Positions 53,095 through 62,458 of a DNA stretch of 64,000 nt are shown here, piece by piece. Within the stretch, counting starts at the first letter, position 1, and the number at the start of each line of letters is the position of its first letter. The notes under the pieces are model-generated. The model was not told the DNA's origin. It saw only the letters and a program-made list of their open reading frames with translations, and did not search any database. This DNA is from an uncultured Clostridia bacterium. Lineage in GTDB: Bacteria > Bacillota > Clostridia > TANB77 > CAG-508. Location: the NCBI GenBank assembly GCA_934130285.1, contig CAKOXT010000005.1, forward strand, positions 62,001-126,000, read 5' to 3'. A program made the translations under genes and the position numbers.

Positions 53095-53913
53095 ATGGAA
53101 TTAATACTATATTTAATAATTTTCATAATGGGAACAGTTTTTGGAAGCTTTTGTACATTAGCAATATATCGTATTCCCTTAAAGAAAAACATAACAAATG
53201 AAAGATCTTTTTGTCCTAATTGTAAACACAGATTGGGATTTTTTGACTTAATCCCAGTATTTAGCTACATATTTCTTGGAGGAAAATGTAGATATTGTGG
53301 TAAAAAAATAAAAAATAGTTATTTCATAATAGAATTTTTAATGGGGCTAACATCAGTTGGAATATACCTATCATTACATGCAACTTGGGAGACAATGTCT
53401 ATATTAACATTAGTAGAATATTTATATTTAATGATATTTGTAACAACATTAGTATTAATTGCAGGAATTGATAAAAATAATAAAAAAATCAACAAATCAA
53501 TCATATTTTTTGGCTGTATAGTTGGTTTTGTCCATATCATATATTTATATATAATAAAAAATGCAACAATAATTAGTATATATAAATATGTCATATACTT
53601 TATCATAGTATGTGCATTATCATTAATTACGTCAAAACATATATATTTTAGATATACATACCTTCTAGAAATATTGATGATATGTATATATATAAATATG
53701 TTTGTAATTTCAGAAGTATTCCTTATAACAGCTATTTTAACAATGATATCTTTATTAATGGGAATAGCAATAAGAAAAAGAAAAACCAAAATAGATAAAA
53801 GCGATATATTAGCAGAAAAGAATGTAAACCTAGATTTACCGATTGCATATTGTTTATGCATATCAAATATAGTTGCAATGTTAATACAAGGAATTGAAAT
53901 CATAAAATTATAG
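53095..53913 (+). CDS. pilD: Prepilin peptidase (A24 family), degenerate C-terminal active site
   Basis: 272 residues. The N-terminal part is typical: GTVFGSFCTLAIYRIPLKK, CPNCKHRLGFFDLIPVFSYIFLGGKCRYCGKKI (tetracysteine zinc site and methyltransferase-type region). About seven helices follow. The first catalytic Asp is in AGIDKNNKKINKS. The second motif, GxGD, is absent: the expected place reads ITSKHIYFRYTYLLE. Cleavage activity is therefore uncertain; a distant paralogue could supply it. Followed 11 nt later by a pilin gene. Confidence 0.85.
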   Translation: MELILYLIIFIMGTVFGSFCTLAIYRIPLKKNITNERSFCPNCKHRLGFFDLIPVFSYIFLGGKCRYCGKKIKNSYFIIEFLMGLTSVGIYLSLHATWETMSILTLVEYLYLMIFVTTLVLIAGIDKNNKKINKSIIFFGCIVGFVHIIYLYIIKNATIISIYKYVIYFIIVCALSLITSKHIYFRYTYLLEILMICIYINMFVISEVFLITAILTMISLLMGIAIRKRKTKIDKSDILAEKNVNLDLPIAYCLCISNIVAMLIQGIEIIKL

Positions 53914-53924
53914 GAGAAATAAGA

Positions 53925-55010
53925 GTGAAAAAAATTTTGATTCAAAAATTAAAAAAAGATGAAGGCTTCACAGGACAAGACATATTAATAGCAATCTTCA
54001 TAACAAGTGCTTTTCTTTCTTTAATCGTAACCATGCTAATAAATTTATCCAATACTAGCTATGAAATAAATAAAACGAAACAAATGACAGAGTTAATTAG
54101 TAAAATGGCAGATAAAATTGATCAAATGGGATATAATGATTTTCAAGATACAACAGAAGAAAAGGATACTTCCGAAGTTAGTGAATTACGATCATATGAA
54201 ATTCCAAATGGTATTACGATGAAATATAAAGTATCAACAGAAGGAGATACTAATGATCCAACAAAAGTAATAACATTAATAGGAACATACAAAGTAAATG
54301 GAGCAGATAATACTGTAAGAATTTCAATAAAAAAGAAAAATGCCAGTGGCTCTGATAGCGGAAATAATGGCAATACAGGAGAGGATGGATACATTACTCC
54401 ATCAATAGGAAGTATGTATCAATATCCATTCAATATACCTAAGAATAGTGGAAACTTCGAAGGAGAAGAATTAGTACCAGTTAAGTTTGTATGGACAGCA
54501 TTTTATCAAAATGGAAAAAATGGATACTGGGTTACCACAACAGAAGATGACAAAGAATGGTATTCAATAGAAGAAGGAATATATCCAACATATGTAAAAG
54601 CGTCAGTAAGCAGAGCGCAAAGAACATTTAGAATGCCAGATGGAACAACCAAAACATATGAAATAATAAATCAATCACTAAAACCATCAGGATATGGTTG
54701 GTATCAACAAGGTGGAGTAGATTTATATGTGTGGGTTCCGAGAATAGCTGGAACTGAATATTATAATGGATATGCATTTGAAACAACAAATTATGAAATT
54801 GTTGAACAAACAGGAGGAGGATATGTATTAAAAACTCCAGAATTATCAAGCTATAATGAATCAATATTTCCAAGCACAGCAAGAGGTGTACTTGTAAGAT
54901 ATAGTAGATCAAATGGATTTTATGGAAATAGCATTGTTAATGCATTGCCATATAAAACAAGATCTGCATTAAATAATTTTAATAGACACGACAATGAAGC
55001 ACAAAATTAA
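53925..55010 (+). CDS. Minor pilin / pseudopilin with extended C-terminal domain
   Basis: 361 residues from GTG 53925 (AGGAG upstream). The leader KKILIQKLKKDEG precedes mature FTGQDILIAIFITSAFLSLIV; residue 5 is Asp, an acidic substitute for Glu5. A Gly/Ser/Asn linker at about 138-152 leads to a large C-terminal domain with VDLYVWVPRIAGTEYYNGYAF and WTAFYQNGKNGYWV, a motif seen in many clostridial surface pilin-like proteins. Might be a tip or adhesive subunit. Confidence 0.7.
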   Translation: MKKILIQKLKKDEGFTGQDILIAIFITSAFLSLIVTMLINLSNTSYEINKTKQMTELISKMADKIDQMGYNDFQDTTEEKDTSEVSELRSYEIPNGITMKYKVSTEGDTNDPTKVITLIGTYKVNGADNTVRISIKKKNASGSDSGNNGNTGEDGYITPSIGSMYQYPFNIPKNSGNFEGEELVPVKFVWTAFYQNGKNGYWVTTTEDDKEWYSIEEGIYPTYVKASVSRAQRTFRMPDGTTKTYEIINQSLKPSGYGWYQQGGVDLYVWVPRIAGTEYYNGYAFETTNYEIVEQTGGGYVLKTPELSSYNESIFPSTARGVLVRYSRSNGFYGNSIVNALPYKTRSALNNFNRHDNEAQN

Positions 55011-55041
55011 TAATACAAAATAGATAAAGGAGTGAAAATAA

Positions 55042-56676
55042 ATGGCTGGAAAGAAAGTTCCTTTGGGAATAGAACTAGTTAAAAGAAAAGTTGCAACAGA
55101 AGCTGATGTAAAAGAAGCTATAAGATATCAAAAAGAACATCCTAATACAAAAATCGGAGAAGCCTTGGCTGAAATCGGTACAATTGACGAAAAAAAATTA
55201 GTACAAGCAATGAGTGAAATTTTAGGTGAAAAAGTTATAATAATGCGACCAGAGCTAGTAAATATCAACATATCAAAATATATATCAATTGATACAGCTA
55301 AAAAGAATAAAGTCATTCCATTTGACGAAATAAACGGAAAAGTTAAAGTATGTTTTTCAGATGTAAATGATCCAAAAGTAGTAGAGCAAATAAGATTAAT
55401 GCTATTACATAGTGGATATTCAATGGAAAAATATATATCATTTTCAAATAAAATTTTATCCACATTAGAAAGTCTAGAAGTAGATACAACAGAAGATTTT
55501 GGAGCAAGCTCAAAAGATATTACAAAAATGGTAGACACAATTATAAAAACTGGAATGGAAAAAAGAGCATCAGATATACACATTGAACCAATGGAAAAAG
55601 ACATAAGAGTTAGATATAGAGTTGATGGTGATATGATTACAGTAGCAAGAATTGGAAAAGAAAATCAATCACAAATGATTGGTAGATTAAAAGCTATATC
55701 AAATATGTATCAAGAAAAAACAGAATCCCAAGATGGTAGAATTATAATGTATCCAGGATTCAATATTCGTGTATCTTCACAAAAAACAATATATGGAGAG
55801 AAATTCGTTCTAAGACTTTTGAAAAAAGATGCAAAAATTAGAGATATATACGAACTAGGATTTCCAAGAGAAGATAATTTAATATCAAAATACTTTGATA
55901 AAAGAAATTCGGTAACAATAGTTGCAGCACCAACTGGTGAAGGTAAAACAACAACACTTTATAGTATTATAAAAGTTTTAAATACAAGTTCAGTAAACAT
56001 CATAACACTTGAAGATCCCGTTGAAGTTAGACTTCCAGGATTAAACCAAGTTGAAATGGATGCAAAAACAACATTTGCTAGTGCCTTAAGAACTGTCTTA
56101 AGACAGGACCCTAACATTGTACTAGTAGGAGAGATAAGAGACTTGGAAACAGCAGAAATAGCAATGGAAGCAGGACAAACAGGACACTATGTTTTGTCAA
56201 CAATCCATACTATTAATTCAATTGAGGTAATCACAAGACTTAGAAAACTTGGAATCTCAGACTACGATATTGCAAGTACTTTAGCAACAGCAGTATCACA
56301 AAGACTAGTAAGAAGAGTATGTCCAAAATGTGCACAAAAAAGAGAATTCACAGAAGATGAGAAAAATAAGATTAATAACTATGCAAAGAAATACAATATG
56401 GAATTTGATTTTAAAGATAAATACACATATGATGTAATCGGATGTAAAGAATGTAATATGACAGGTTATTCAGGAAGAATTGCAATAATAGAGATCTTAA
56501 CACTAACAGATAAAATAAAAGAACTTGTAATGGATGGCAAATCAACATTTGAAATAAGAAAAGCAGCATTAGAAGAAGGATTCTTACCATTTGAAATGGA
56601 TGGAGTAAAAAAAGTTGTTGATGGAAAAATTACATTACAAGAATTAAACAATAAAACATTATTATTTAATAGTTAA
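55042..56676 (+). CDS. pilB: Type IV pilus extension ATPase PilB
   Basis: 544 residues. N-terminal MshE-N domain (about 1-140: LGIELVKRKVATEADVKEAI), then the T2SSE core. Walker A is AAPTGEGKTTTLY, with Ala where the first Gly usually stands. Asp box DPNIVLVGEIRDLETAEIA, His box GQTGHYVLSTIHT. Zinc tetracysteine CPKC ... CKEC near 424-461. Powers pilus assembly. ATG 55042 follows AAGGAG. Confidence 0.95.
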   Translation: MAGKKVPLGIELVKRKVATEADVKEAIRYQKEHPNTKIGEALAEIGTIDEKKLVQAMSEILGEKVIIMRPELVNINISKYISIDTAKKNKVIPFDEINGKVKVCFSDVNDPKVVEQIRLMLLHSGYSMEKYISFSNKILSTLESLEVDTTEDFGASSKDITKMVDTIIKTGMEKRASDIHIEPMEKDIRVRYRVDGDMITVARIGKENQSQMIGRLKAISNMYQEKTESQDGRIIMYPGFNIRVSSQKTIYGEKFVLRLLKKDAKIRDIYELGFPREDNLISKYFDKRNSVTIVAAPTGEGKTTTLYSIIKVLNTSSVNIITLEDPVEVRLPGLNQVEMDAKTTFASALRTVLRQDPNIVLVGEIRDLETAEIAMEAGQTGHYVLSTIHTINSIEVITRLRKLGISDYDIASTLATAVSQRLVRRVCPKCAQKREFTEDEKNKINNYAKKYNMEFDFKDKYTYDVIGCKECNMTGYSGRIAIIEILTLTDKIKELVMDGKSTFEIRKAALEEGFLPFEMDGVKKVVDGKITLQELNNKTLLFNS

Positions 56677-56692
56677 TTTAGGGAGGAAAAGT

Positions 56693-57787
56693 ATGTTAAA
56701 TTTGGAAGATATAATTGAAGAAGCTCTACAAAAAAATGCTTCAGATATTCATATTATATGTGGATTAAAGCCAGTATTAAGAATCACAAAATCATTAATA
56801 CCATCAAAATATCCAGTGGTAACAGAAGAAGATATATATGGTTTTTATGATTTCATAGTAAAAGGTAGCGTTGAAAATGATGAGATGTTTAAAAGAGATA
56901 AAAGACTTGATACAGCTATAGCATATAAAGACGTTAGACTAAGAGTAAATATTTCAAAAATGGATGACATCCCATTGTTTACACTAAGAATTATAAAAAA
57001 TTCATTGCCTAGATTTGAAGATTTAGGTGTTCCGGATGTAATAAGAAGAATGACATATCAACCACAAGGTGTTATACTAGTTACAGGAAAAACAAACTCT
57101 GGAAAAACAACAACACTTAACTGTTTGATAAATGATATAAATGAAAATCAGAACAGAAAGATACTAACGCTAGAAGCCCCAGTTGAGTACAAACATAAAA
57201 CTAAGAAATCTATTATAGTTCAAAAAGAAGTTGGACCAGCAGGAGATTCACTAACATATTTTGACGGTGTTAGAAATGCCCTAAGAGAGGACTGTGACAT
57301 CCTAGTAATAGGAGAGATCAGAGATAAAGAAACAATGGCAGCAGCTATAGACATGGCAGAATCTGGTCACTTGGTTATAGGAACACTTCATACTAAGTCT
57401 TGTGCTGAGACACTTGATAGAATCATAAACTTCTATGATTTCTCTGATCAAGCACAAATCAAATATTTGATGGCATCATTATTAAAGATAATAGTTTCAC
57501 AAAGATTAATAAAGTCAGCCGATCAATCAGAACTAGTAATGGTTCCAGAAGTTATGGTAGTTGACAACGTTGTTGCCGGATGTATCAGAAAAGAAAAATT
57601 TAGTGTATCAGAAATTGAAGATGCTATTCAATCAACAAGAGATAAAGGTAGCCAAGGATTAATAACAGTACTTGCAAATCTAGTAATAGATGGAAAAATC
57701 ACATTAGATCAGGCAAAAGCACAAATAGAAGAAAAGAACTTTGAAACATTAGAAAAAACAATTCAACAATCAAAAACAGGAAGATAA
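56693..57787 (+). CDS. pilT: Type IV pilus retraction ATPase PilT
   Basis: 364 residues. PilT-type start (NLEDIIEEALQKNASDIHI), Walker A TGKTNSGKTTTLN, Asp box REDCDILVIGEIRDKETM, His box AESGHLVIGTLHTKS. No zinc cysteine cluster, as expected for PilT. The usual AIRNLIRE motif appears as GCIRKEKFS, somewhat diverged. Together with PilB it implies a retractable pilus and twitching or DNA uptake. 16 nt after pilB. Confidence 0.92.
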   Translation: MLNLEDIIEEALQKNASDIHIICGLKPVLRITKSLIPSKYPVVTEEDIYGFYDFIVKGSVENDEMFKRDKRLDTAIAYKDVRLRVNISKMDDIPLFTLRIIKNSLPRFEDLGVPDVIRRMTYQPQGVILVTGKTNSGKTTTLNCLINDINENQNRKILTLEAPVEYKHKTKKSIIVQKEVGPAGDSLTYFDGVRNALREDCDILVIGEIRDKETMAAAIDMAESGHLVIGTLHTKSCAETLDRIINFYDFSDQAQIKYLMASLLKIIVSQRLIKSADQSELVMVPEVMVVDNVVAGCIRKEKFSVSEIEDAIQSTRDKGSQGLITVLANLVIDGKITLDQAKAQIEEKNFETLEKTIQQSKTGR

Positions 57788-57803
57788 ATAATGGAGGTGA
57801 AAT

Positions 57804-59174
57804 ATGCCAGCTTTTCAATATAAAGCAATAGATAATAGAACAGGGCTAACAGTAAAAAATACTGTAAATGGAATAACCAAACAAGAATTATATAAAATGT
57901 TGAAAAAAAATGGCTTAACACCAGTAGAAATTCAACAAGCCCTTGAAGTTACAGCAACAAAAAAACAACCAGTAAAAAAACATAGAACATCAGAAGAAAT
58001 ATTAAGAGATTTATCTCCAAATCAAGTAAAATTGATTTATAACAGTAATTCAGCTGCAAAAAAAACAAAAAGTATGACATCTAAAAGTAAAGGAATTGCC
58101 AGAAATAGAGGTCATAAAATAAAACAAAGAGATGTTGAAATATTTACGCAAAACTTTTTACTATTGAAAAAAGCAGATTTTAATAATATTCATGCTCTTG
58201 AAACGGTTATAAATTCAACAGAAAATCCATCATTTAAATCAGTTCTCGAAGACATTCTAGCAGGTGTTGAATCTGGTGAAAACATGTATACAACAATGGA
58301 ATATTATGATCATATATTCCCAGTAATATATGTTAATATGGTAAAAGTAGGTGAATTATCAGGATCTTTAGTTAAATCACTTGAGCAAGCCTTAGATTAT
58401 TTGGAAACATCAAATGCTCTTGCCAAAAGAGTAAAGAAAATAATAATGCCAAATGTAATTCAATTCGTAGGTATGTTATTACTATTAATTGTAGGTACAA
58501 TATTCATCATACCAACAATTCAAAACGTTTTTGATGAAATGGGATCATCAGCTGAATTGCCATGGTTAACAAGACAATTCTCAGCATTTTTAAAAAATGC
58601 AGAACACTGGTGGTTCTATCCAGTAATTTTAATAGTTCTAGCAGTTGTTACGGTAATGGCATATATAAGAACACCAAAAGGAAGATATCAATGGCATTTA
58701 TTTAAATATAAAGCTCCAATTTTTGGATCATTAATTTATGCAGTTGATTTTTCAAGAGTTATGAAAGCTATTTCATTAAATTTAAAAAATGGAATGAGAA
58801 TTCAACAAGCACTTGAAGTTAGTAAAAACGTTGCTAAGAATAATGTAATGTTATCAATCCTAGAAACAGCAATAAATAACTGTATGATAGGTAAATCATG
58901 GGTTGAACCATTTGAAGAATCTGGATTTGGAAATGCAATGTCAGCAGAGATGTTAAAAATAGGAATGCAAACAGATTTACCAAAAATGATGGATAAATTA
59001 CTAGATTTTATTGAATCAGATATAGATACAATTTTGCAAAGAATAATGAAGGTATTACCAGAAGTAAGTTATATACTTGTTGGAACAGTTTTAATTTTCT
59101 TCGTATGTGTTGTACTTGTTCCATGTATCCAGGTATACATGGGAGGATTCATGTTCAGTAGTTCATATATGTAA
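57804..59174 (+). CDS. pilC: Type IV pilus platform protein PilC
   Basis: 456 residues. N-terminal FQYKAIDNRTGLTVKNTVNG, a long Lys-rich insert at about 55-110, then two T2SSF domains. First domain FTQNFLLLKKADFNNIHALETV ... MVKVGELSGSLVKSLEQAL, then a pair of helices at about 215-235 and 265-290; second domain FSRVMKAISLNLKNGMRIQQALE ... EMLKIGMQTDLPKMMDKL; final helix VGTVLIFFVCVVLVPCIQVYM. Last gene of the operon. Confidence 0.93.
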   Translation: MPAFQYKAIDNRTGLTVKNTVNGITKQELYKMLKKNGLTPVEIQQALEVTATKKQPVKKHRTSEEILRDLSPNQVKLIYNSNSAAKKTKSMTSKSKGIARNRGHKIKQRDVEIFTQNFLLLKKADFNNIHALETVINSTENPSFKSVLEDILAGVESGENMYTTMEYYDHIFPVIYVNMVKVGELSGSLVKSLEQALDYLETSNALAKRVKKIIMPNVIQFVGMLLLLIVGTIFIIPTIQNVFDEMGSSAELPWLTRQFSAFLKNAEHWWFYPVILIVLAVVTVMAYIRTPKGRYQWHLFKYKAPIFGSLIYAVDFSRVMKAISLNLKNGMRIQQALEVSKNVAKNNVMLSILETAINNCMIGKSWVEPFEESGFGNAMSAEMLKIGMQTDLPKMMDKLLDFIESDIDTILQRIMKVLPEVSYILVGTVLIFFVCVVLVPCIQVYMGGFMFSSSYM

Positions 59175-59357
59175 AATGTAAAAAGCGACTTGGAAAAAAA
59201 GTCTCTTTTTATATTTTGTTCTTTATTTTTATTTAATTAAATAATATAATATCACCATAGAAGACAAAATGTTAAAAATACATATAAATTAATTTAGAAA
59301 TTGGTGATAATCAATCACTAGTATAACTACAAACAAATTAAAGAAAGGATGTAGCCT

Positions 59358-60267
59358 ATGAGAATTGGAATTGATATTGGAGGAAGCCACGTAGGAGTGG
59401 GACTAATAAACAAACGGAATAATATTAAATATAGAAGAAAGAAATTTAACAAGAGAAGATAGAGTAAATGTAAAAGAAAGTATAGTGAAAATAATAATAG
59501 AATTGCTAAACAAAGTAATAGAAGAATCAAATGTAGACTTGAATGATATAGAATTTATAGGAATAGCATCACCAGGAACAATAAGTAACAATATAATCAA
59601 ACAAGCAACAAACTTAGGACTAGAAGACTTTGATCTAATTGCAGAATTACAAAAATACATAAACTTACCAATGCAAATAAAAAATGACTCAAAATGTGCA
59701 GCTCTTGCAGAAAAACACTATGGAGCCATGAGAGATTATGATGATTGTGTATTTCTTTGTATAGGAACAGGAATAGGAGGAGCTGCTTTCTTAAATGGAG
59801 AAATGTTAGTTCCAAAAAGATTTTCAGGATTTGAGTTTGGACATATGGTAATAAACAAAGGTGGAAGACAATGTTCGTGCGGAAAAAGAGGATGCTTTGA
59901 AACATATGCATCTATAAGAGCTTTTAGAAATAAAATTGCAGAAGTACTAGATATAGATAATGATTTTTCAGGACAATATTTAAGAGAAAAATTATTAGAT
60001 TTTAACAATGAAAAAATAGAAGAAGTAGTTGAACAATTTATAGAAGACTTATCAATAGGAATTTGTAATGTAATAGACTTATTTGAACCTGAAATAGTAG
60101 TGTTAGGAGGAAGTTTCTCATACTACGAAGGTAACCCCGTATATGATAGATTATTAGAAAAAATAAGTGAAAAAGGAAGTAGATTCAATAGTACAGAAAT
60201 GCCAAGAATAGAACTAGCTAAACTAAAAAATGATGCAGGTATAATAGGAGCAACAATCAGAATCTAG
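59358..60267 (+). CDS. ROK-family sugar kinase (glucokinase-like), frame interrupted at CGG 59415
   Basis: ATG 59358, 8 nt after AAAGGA, encodes MRIGIDIGGSHVGVGLINK and then CGG (59415); this frame stops at 59460. Skipping C59415 continues GIILNIEERNLTREDRVNV into the long frame to 60267. Joined, it is about 302 residues, normal for ROK kinases. The phosphate-binding IDIGGSHVG and the zinc/ROK signature GRQCSCGKRGCFETYAS are intact, as is the sugar-binding SKCAALAEKHYGA. Without the shift the protein loses its first 40 residues. The enzyme phosphorylates glucose or N-acyl sugars; the substrate is unknown. Confidence 0.88.
59415..59418 (+). other. +1 frameshift site CGGA in the ROK kinase gene
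   Basis: AAC AAA CGG AAT in the first frame; skipping C59415 gives AAC AAA GGA ATA ATA TTA and restores the ROK N-terminal domain. Identical tetranucleotide to the comEC and sigma sites. Confidence 0.85.
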
Positions 60268-60372
60268 ATACTAATGAATTAGTATTAAAATACAAGTATT
60301 ATTTTAAATAATATATTTACAAATTAATAAAAAAGATATATAAATAATAAAAAAAGATTAAGGGGAGACAAT

Positions 60373-60594
60373 ATGCCTGATATTAAGTATGAAATAGTAG
60401 AAAAAATAGCTGTATTATCAACAACAGAAAAAGGTTGGAGCAAAGAGCTAAATTTAATTAGTTGGAATGAAAGAGAACCAAAATATGATTTAAGAGACTG
60501 GAATGAAAATCATGACAAAATGGGTAAAGGAATTACATTAACAAAAGAAGAGTTAATTCAATTAAAAGAAGCTTTAAATAGTTATGAAAGTTAA
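60373..60594 (+). CDS. YdbC-family PC4-like ssDNA-binding protein
   Basis: 73 residues: YEIVEKIAVLSTTEKGWSKELNLISWN, PKYDLRDWNENHDKMGKGITLT. This is the YdbC family, which shares the PC4 transcription-coactivator fold and binds single-stranded DNA. AGGGGAGA precedes ATG 60373. Monocistronic, with a terminator after it. Confidence 0.88.
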   Translation: MPDIKYEIVEKIAVLSTTEKGWSKELNLISWNEREPKYDLRDWNENHDKMGKGITLTKEELIQLKEALNSYES

Positions 60595-60645
60595 AAATCT
60601 TATGAAAAAATTTTGTATATATTATATAAATTATAATATGATAAT

Positions 60646-60682
60646 AAAAAATGCGAAGAATTAAAATCTTCGCATTTTTAGT
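60646..60682. terminator. Bidirectional terminator
   Basis: AAAAATGCGAAGA (60646-60658) and TCTTCGCATTTTT (60667-60679), perfect 13-bp stem between convergent genes. Confidence 0.9.
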
Positions 60683-60688
60683 TATTAA

Positions 60689-62434
60689 CTATTTCTTATC
60701 ATCTTTCTTTTGAATTTTTAAATTATCACCAAAACGTTTAATTTTTTGAGTTGTTGTTTTTTCAAATTCATCTTCTCTAATAGAAACATTTTTTATATGT
60801 TTAAAGTTAGGTAGTTTTTCATTAATAGTTTTTATTGCTGCATTTATAATATTAGTAATATCTTCTTTAGTAGGTTTTTTAATACTTTTCTTAATAGAAT
60901 CCATATTAGGTACGATTAAAGCAGTAACTTCAGTATCATCACGAGATTCATTAAAATCACCAGTAACTAAAGATTCTTCAATAAAGTCATTTTTATTTAA
61001 AAGTTCTTCTAATTCTTCTGGGTAAACATTCTTACCATTCTTAGTAATAATAACACTCTTACATCTACCAGTAATATATAGCCAACCATTTTCATCAATT
61101 CTTCCTAAGTCACCAGTTTTGAAATATCCGTCCTTAAAAGTAGCTTTCGTAGCTTCTTCATTTTTATAATATCCTAGCATAACATTAGGACCTTTTACTA
61201 AAATTTCACCAACACCTTCTTCATTTGGAGAATCAATAATAAATTCAACATTAGGTATAGGCAAACCAGCAGAATCAAAACTATGGAAGAAATCATTATT
61301 ACCAGATACAAGAGGAGAACATTCTGTTAATCCATATCCAGATAAAACAACAATACCAAATTTACTAAATGACTCTAGTAATTTAGGGTCAATAGCAGAA
61401 GCACCTACAATAACTTTTTTCAATCTTCCACCAAGAGATTTTACAATTTTCTTTTTAATAATAGGTTTCATAAAGAATGGAACTGAATCCATAATATGCT
61501 TATCTGTCTTAAAATACTTTTCTGGTAAAGATGATTGTAAGGCTTTATATATTTTTTTATGTAATTTTTCAAGAAGTAGAGGAACACTCAAAATGATATT
61601 AGGTTTATATTCAATAAAGTTATTAGATAAATGTTTAAAACCTTCGCAAAAGGCTATAGAACCACCACTAGAAATTACAAGTAAAAATCCCAAAGTACAT
61701 TCATATGTGTGATGCATTGGTAAAATTGATAAAATAGAAGTACGTGTATCAACTTTTACTATACTACCTACAGAAAATATATTAGAGCATATATTTCTAT
61801 GAGATAAGCAAACACCTTTTGAATTTCCAGTAGTACCAGAAGTAAACAAAAGAAAATGCATGTCATCAGGGTTAATTTTTATATTTTTAAATGGATTTTG
61901 ATCATTTTCTAGATTATATAATCCAGAATTTCTAAATGAATCAAATCCATAGAAATAATCATTATTAGTTTTTAAATCAAAATTTACAAAATCAATTTTA
62001 TGATCAATCTTTGAAATAGATTCATGAATTGCAGATAAGTTTTTATCATCACCTAAAATAACAGCAGTTTCTGAAATATTTAGAAAGTTAATAACATCAT
62101 CTGGATGTAATTCTTTATCAATAGGAACTACAACACCAACAATAGAAGCAGCTAAATAAGTAATAGCCCATTTGTAACTATTTTTACCGATAACAGCTAT
62201 TTTTTTATTAAAAAATCCACTATTAATAAGTGAAATTCCAACAGCTTCAACATCCTTCAAAAAATTAAAATAAGAAACTGTATATGGGTACCCCGAATTA
62301 TCCTTTAAAACAAAAGCAGGTTTGTCACTATATTGATTACCAACATAATATAGCATTTCTTGTAATGTCGAAAAATCTTCTCTTTTAAAATAATGTTTTT
62401 TCATATAAGAAATAGGGTCGTTATTTTTTTTCAT
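60689..62434 (-). CDS. AMP-forming acyl-CoA synthetase / long-chain fatty acid ligase
   Basis: 581 residues from ATG 62434 (AAAGGA upstream; a TTG at 62455 is an alternative). ANL superfamily motifs: P-loop LLFTSGTTGNSKGVCLSHRN, core GYGLTECSPLV, hinge YFKTGDLGRIDENGWLYITGRCKSVIIT and the C-terminal NGKNVYPEELE. Activates a carboxylic acid as AMP ester for CoA or ACP. The exact chain length is not readable. It lies 24 nt after the membrane protein gene at 62459. Confidence 0.92.
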   Translation of the reverse strand: MKKNNDPISYMKKHYFKREDFSTLQEMLYYVGNQYSDKPAFVLKDNSGYPYTVSYFNFLKDVEAVGISLINSGFFNKKIAVIGKNSYKWAITYLAASIVGVVVPIDKELHPDDVINFLNISETAVILGDDKNLSAIHESISKIDHKIDFVNFDLKTNNDYFYGFDSFRNSGLYNLENDQNPFKNIKINPDDMHFLLFTSGTTGNSKGVCLSHRNICSNIFSVGSIVKVDTRTSILSILPMHHTYECTLGFLLVISSGGSIAFCEGFKHLSNNFIEYKPNIILSVPLLLEKLHKKIYKALQSSLPEKYFKTDKHIMDSVPFFMKPIIKKKIVKSLGGRLKKVIVGASAIDPKLLESFSKFGIVVLSGYGLTECSPLVSGNNDFFHSFDSAGLPIPNVEFIIDSPNEEGVGEILVKGPNVMLGYYKNEEATKATFKDGYFKTGDLGRIDENGWLYITGRCKSVIITKNGKNVYPEELEELLNKNDFIEESLVTGDFNESRDDTEVTALIVPNMDSIKKSIKKPTKEDITNIINAAIKTINEKLPNFKHIKNVSIREDEFEKTTTQKIKRFGDNLKIQKKDDKK

Positions 62435-62458
62435 GTTTAAAATATATCCTTTCAAAAA

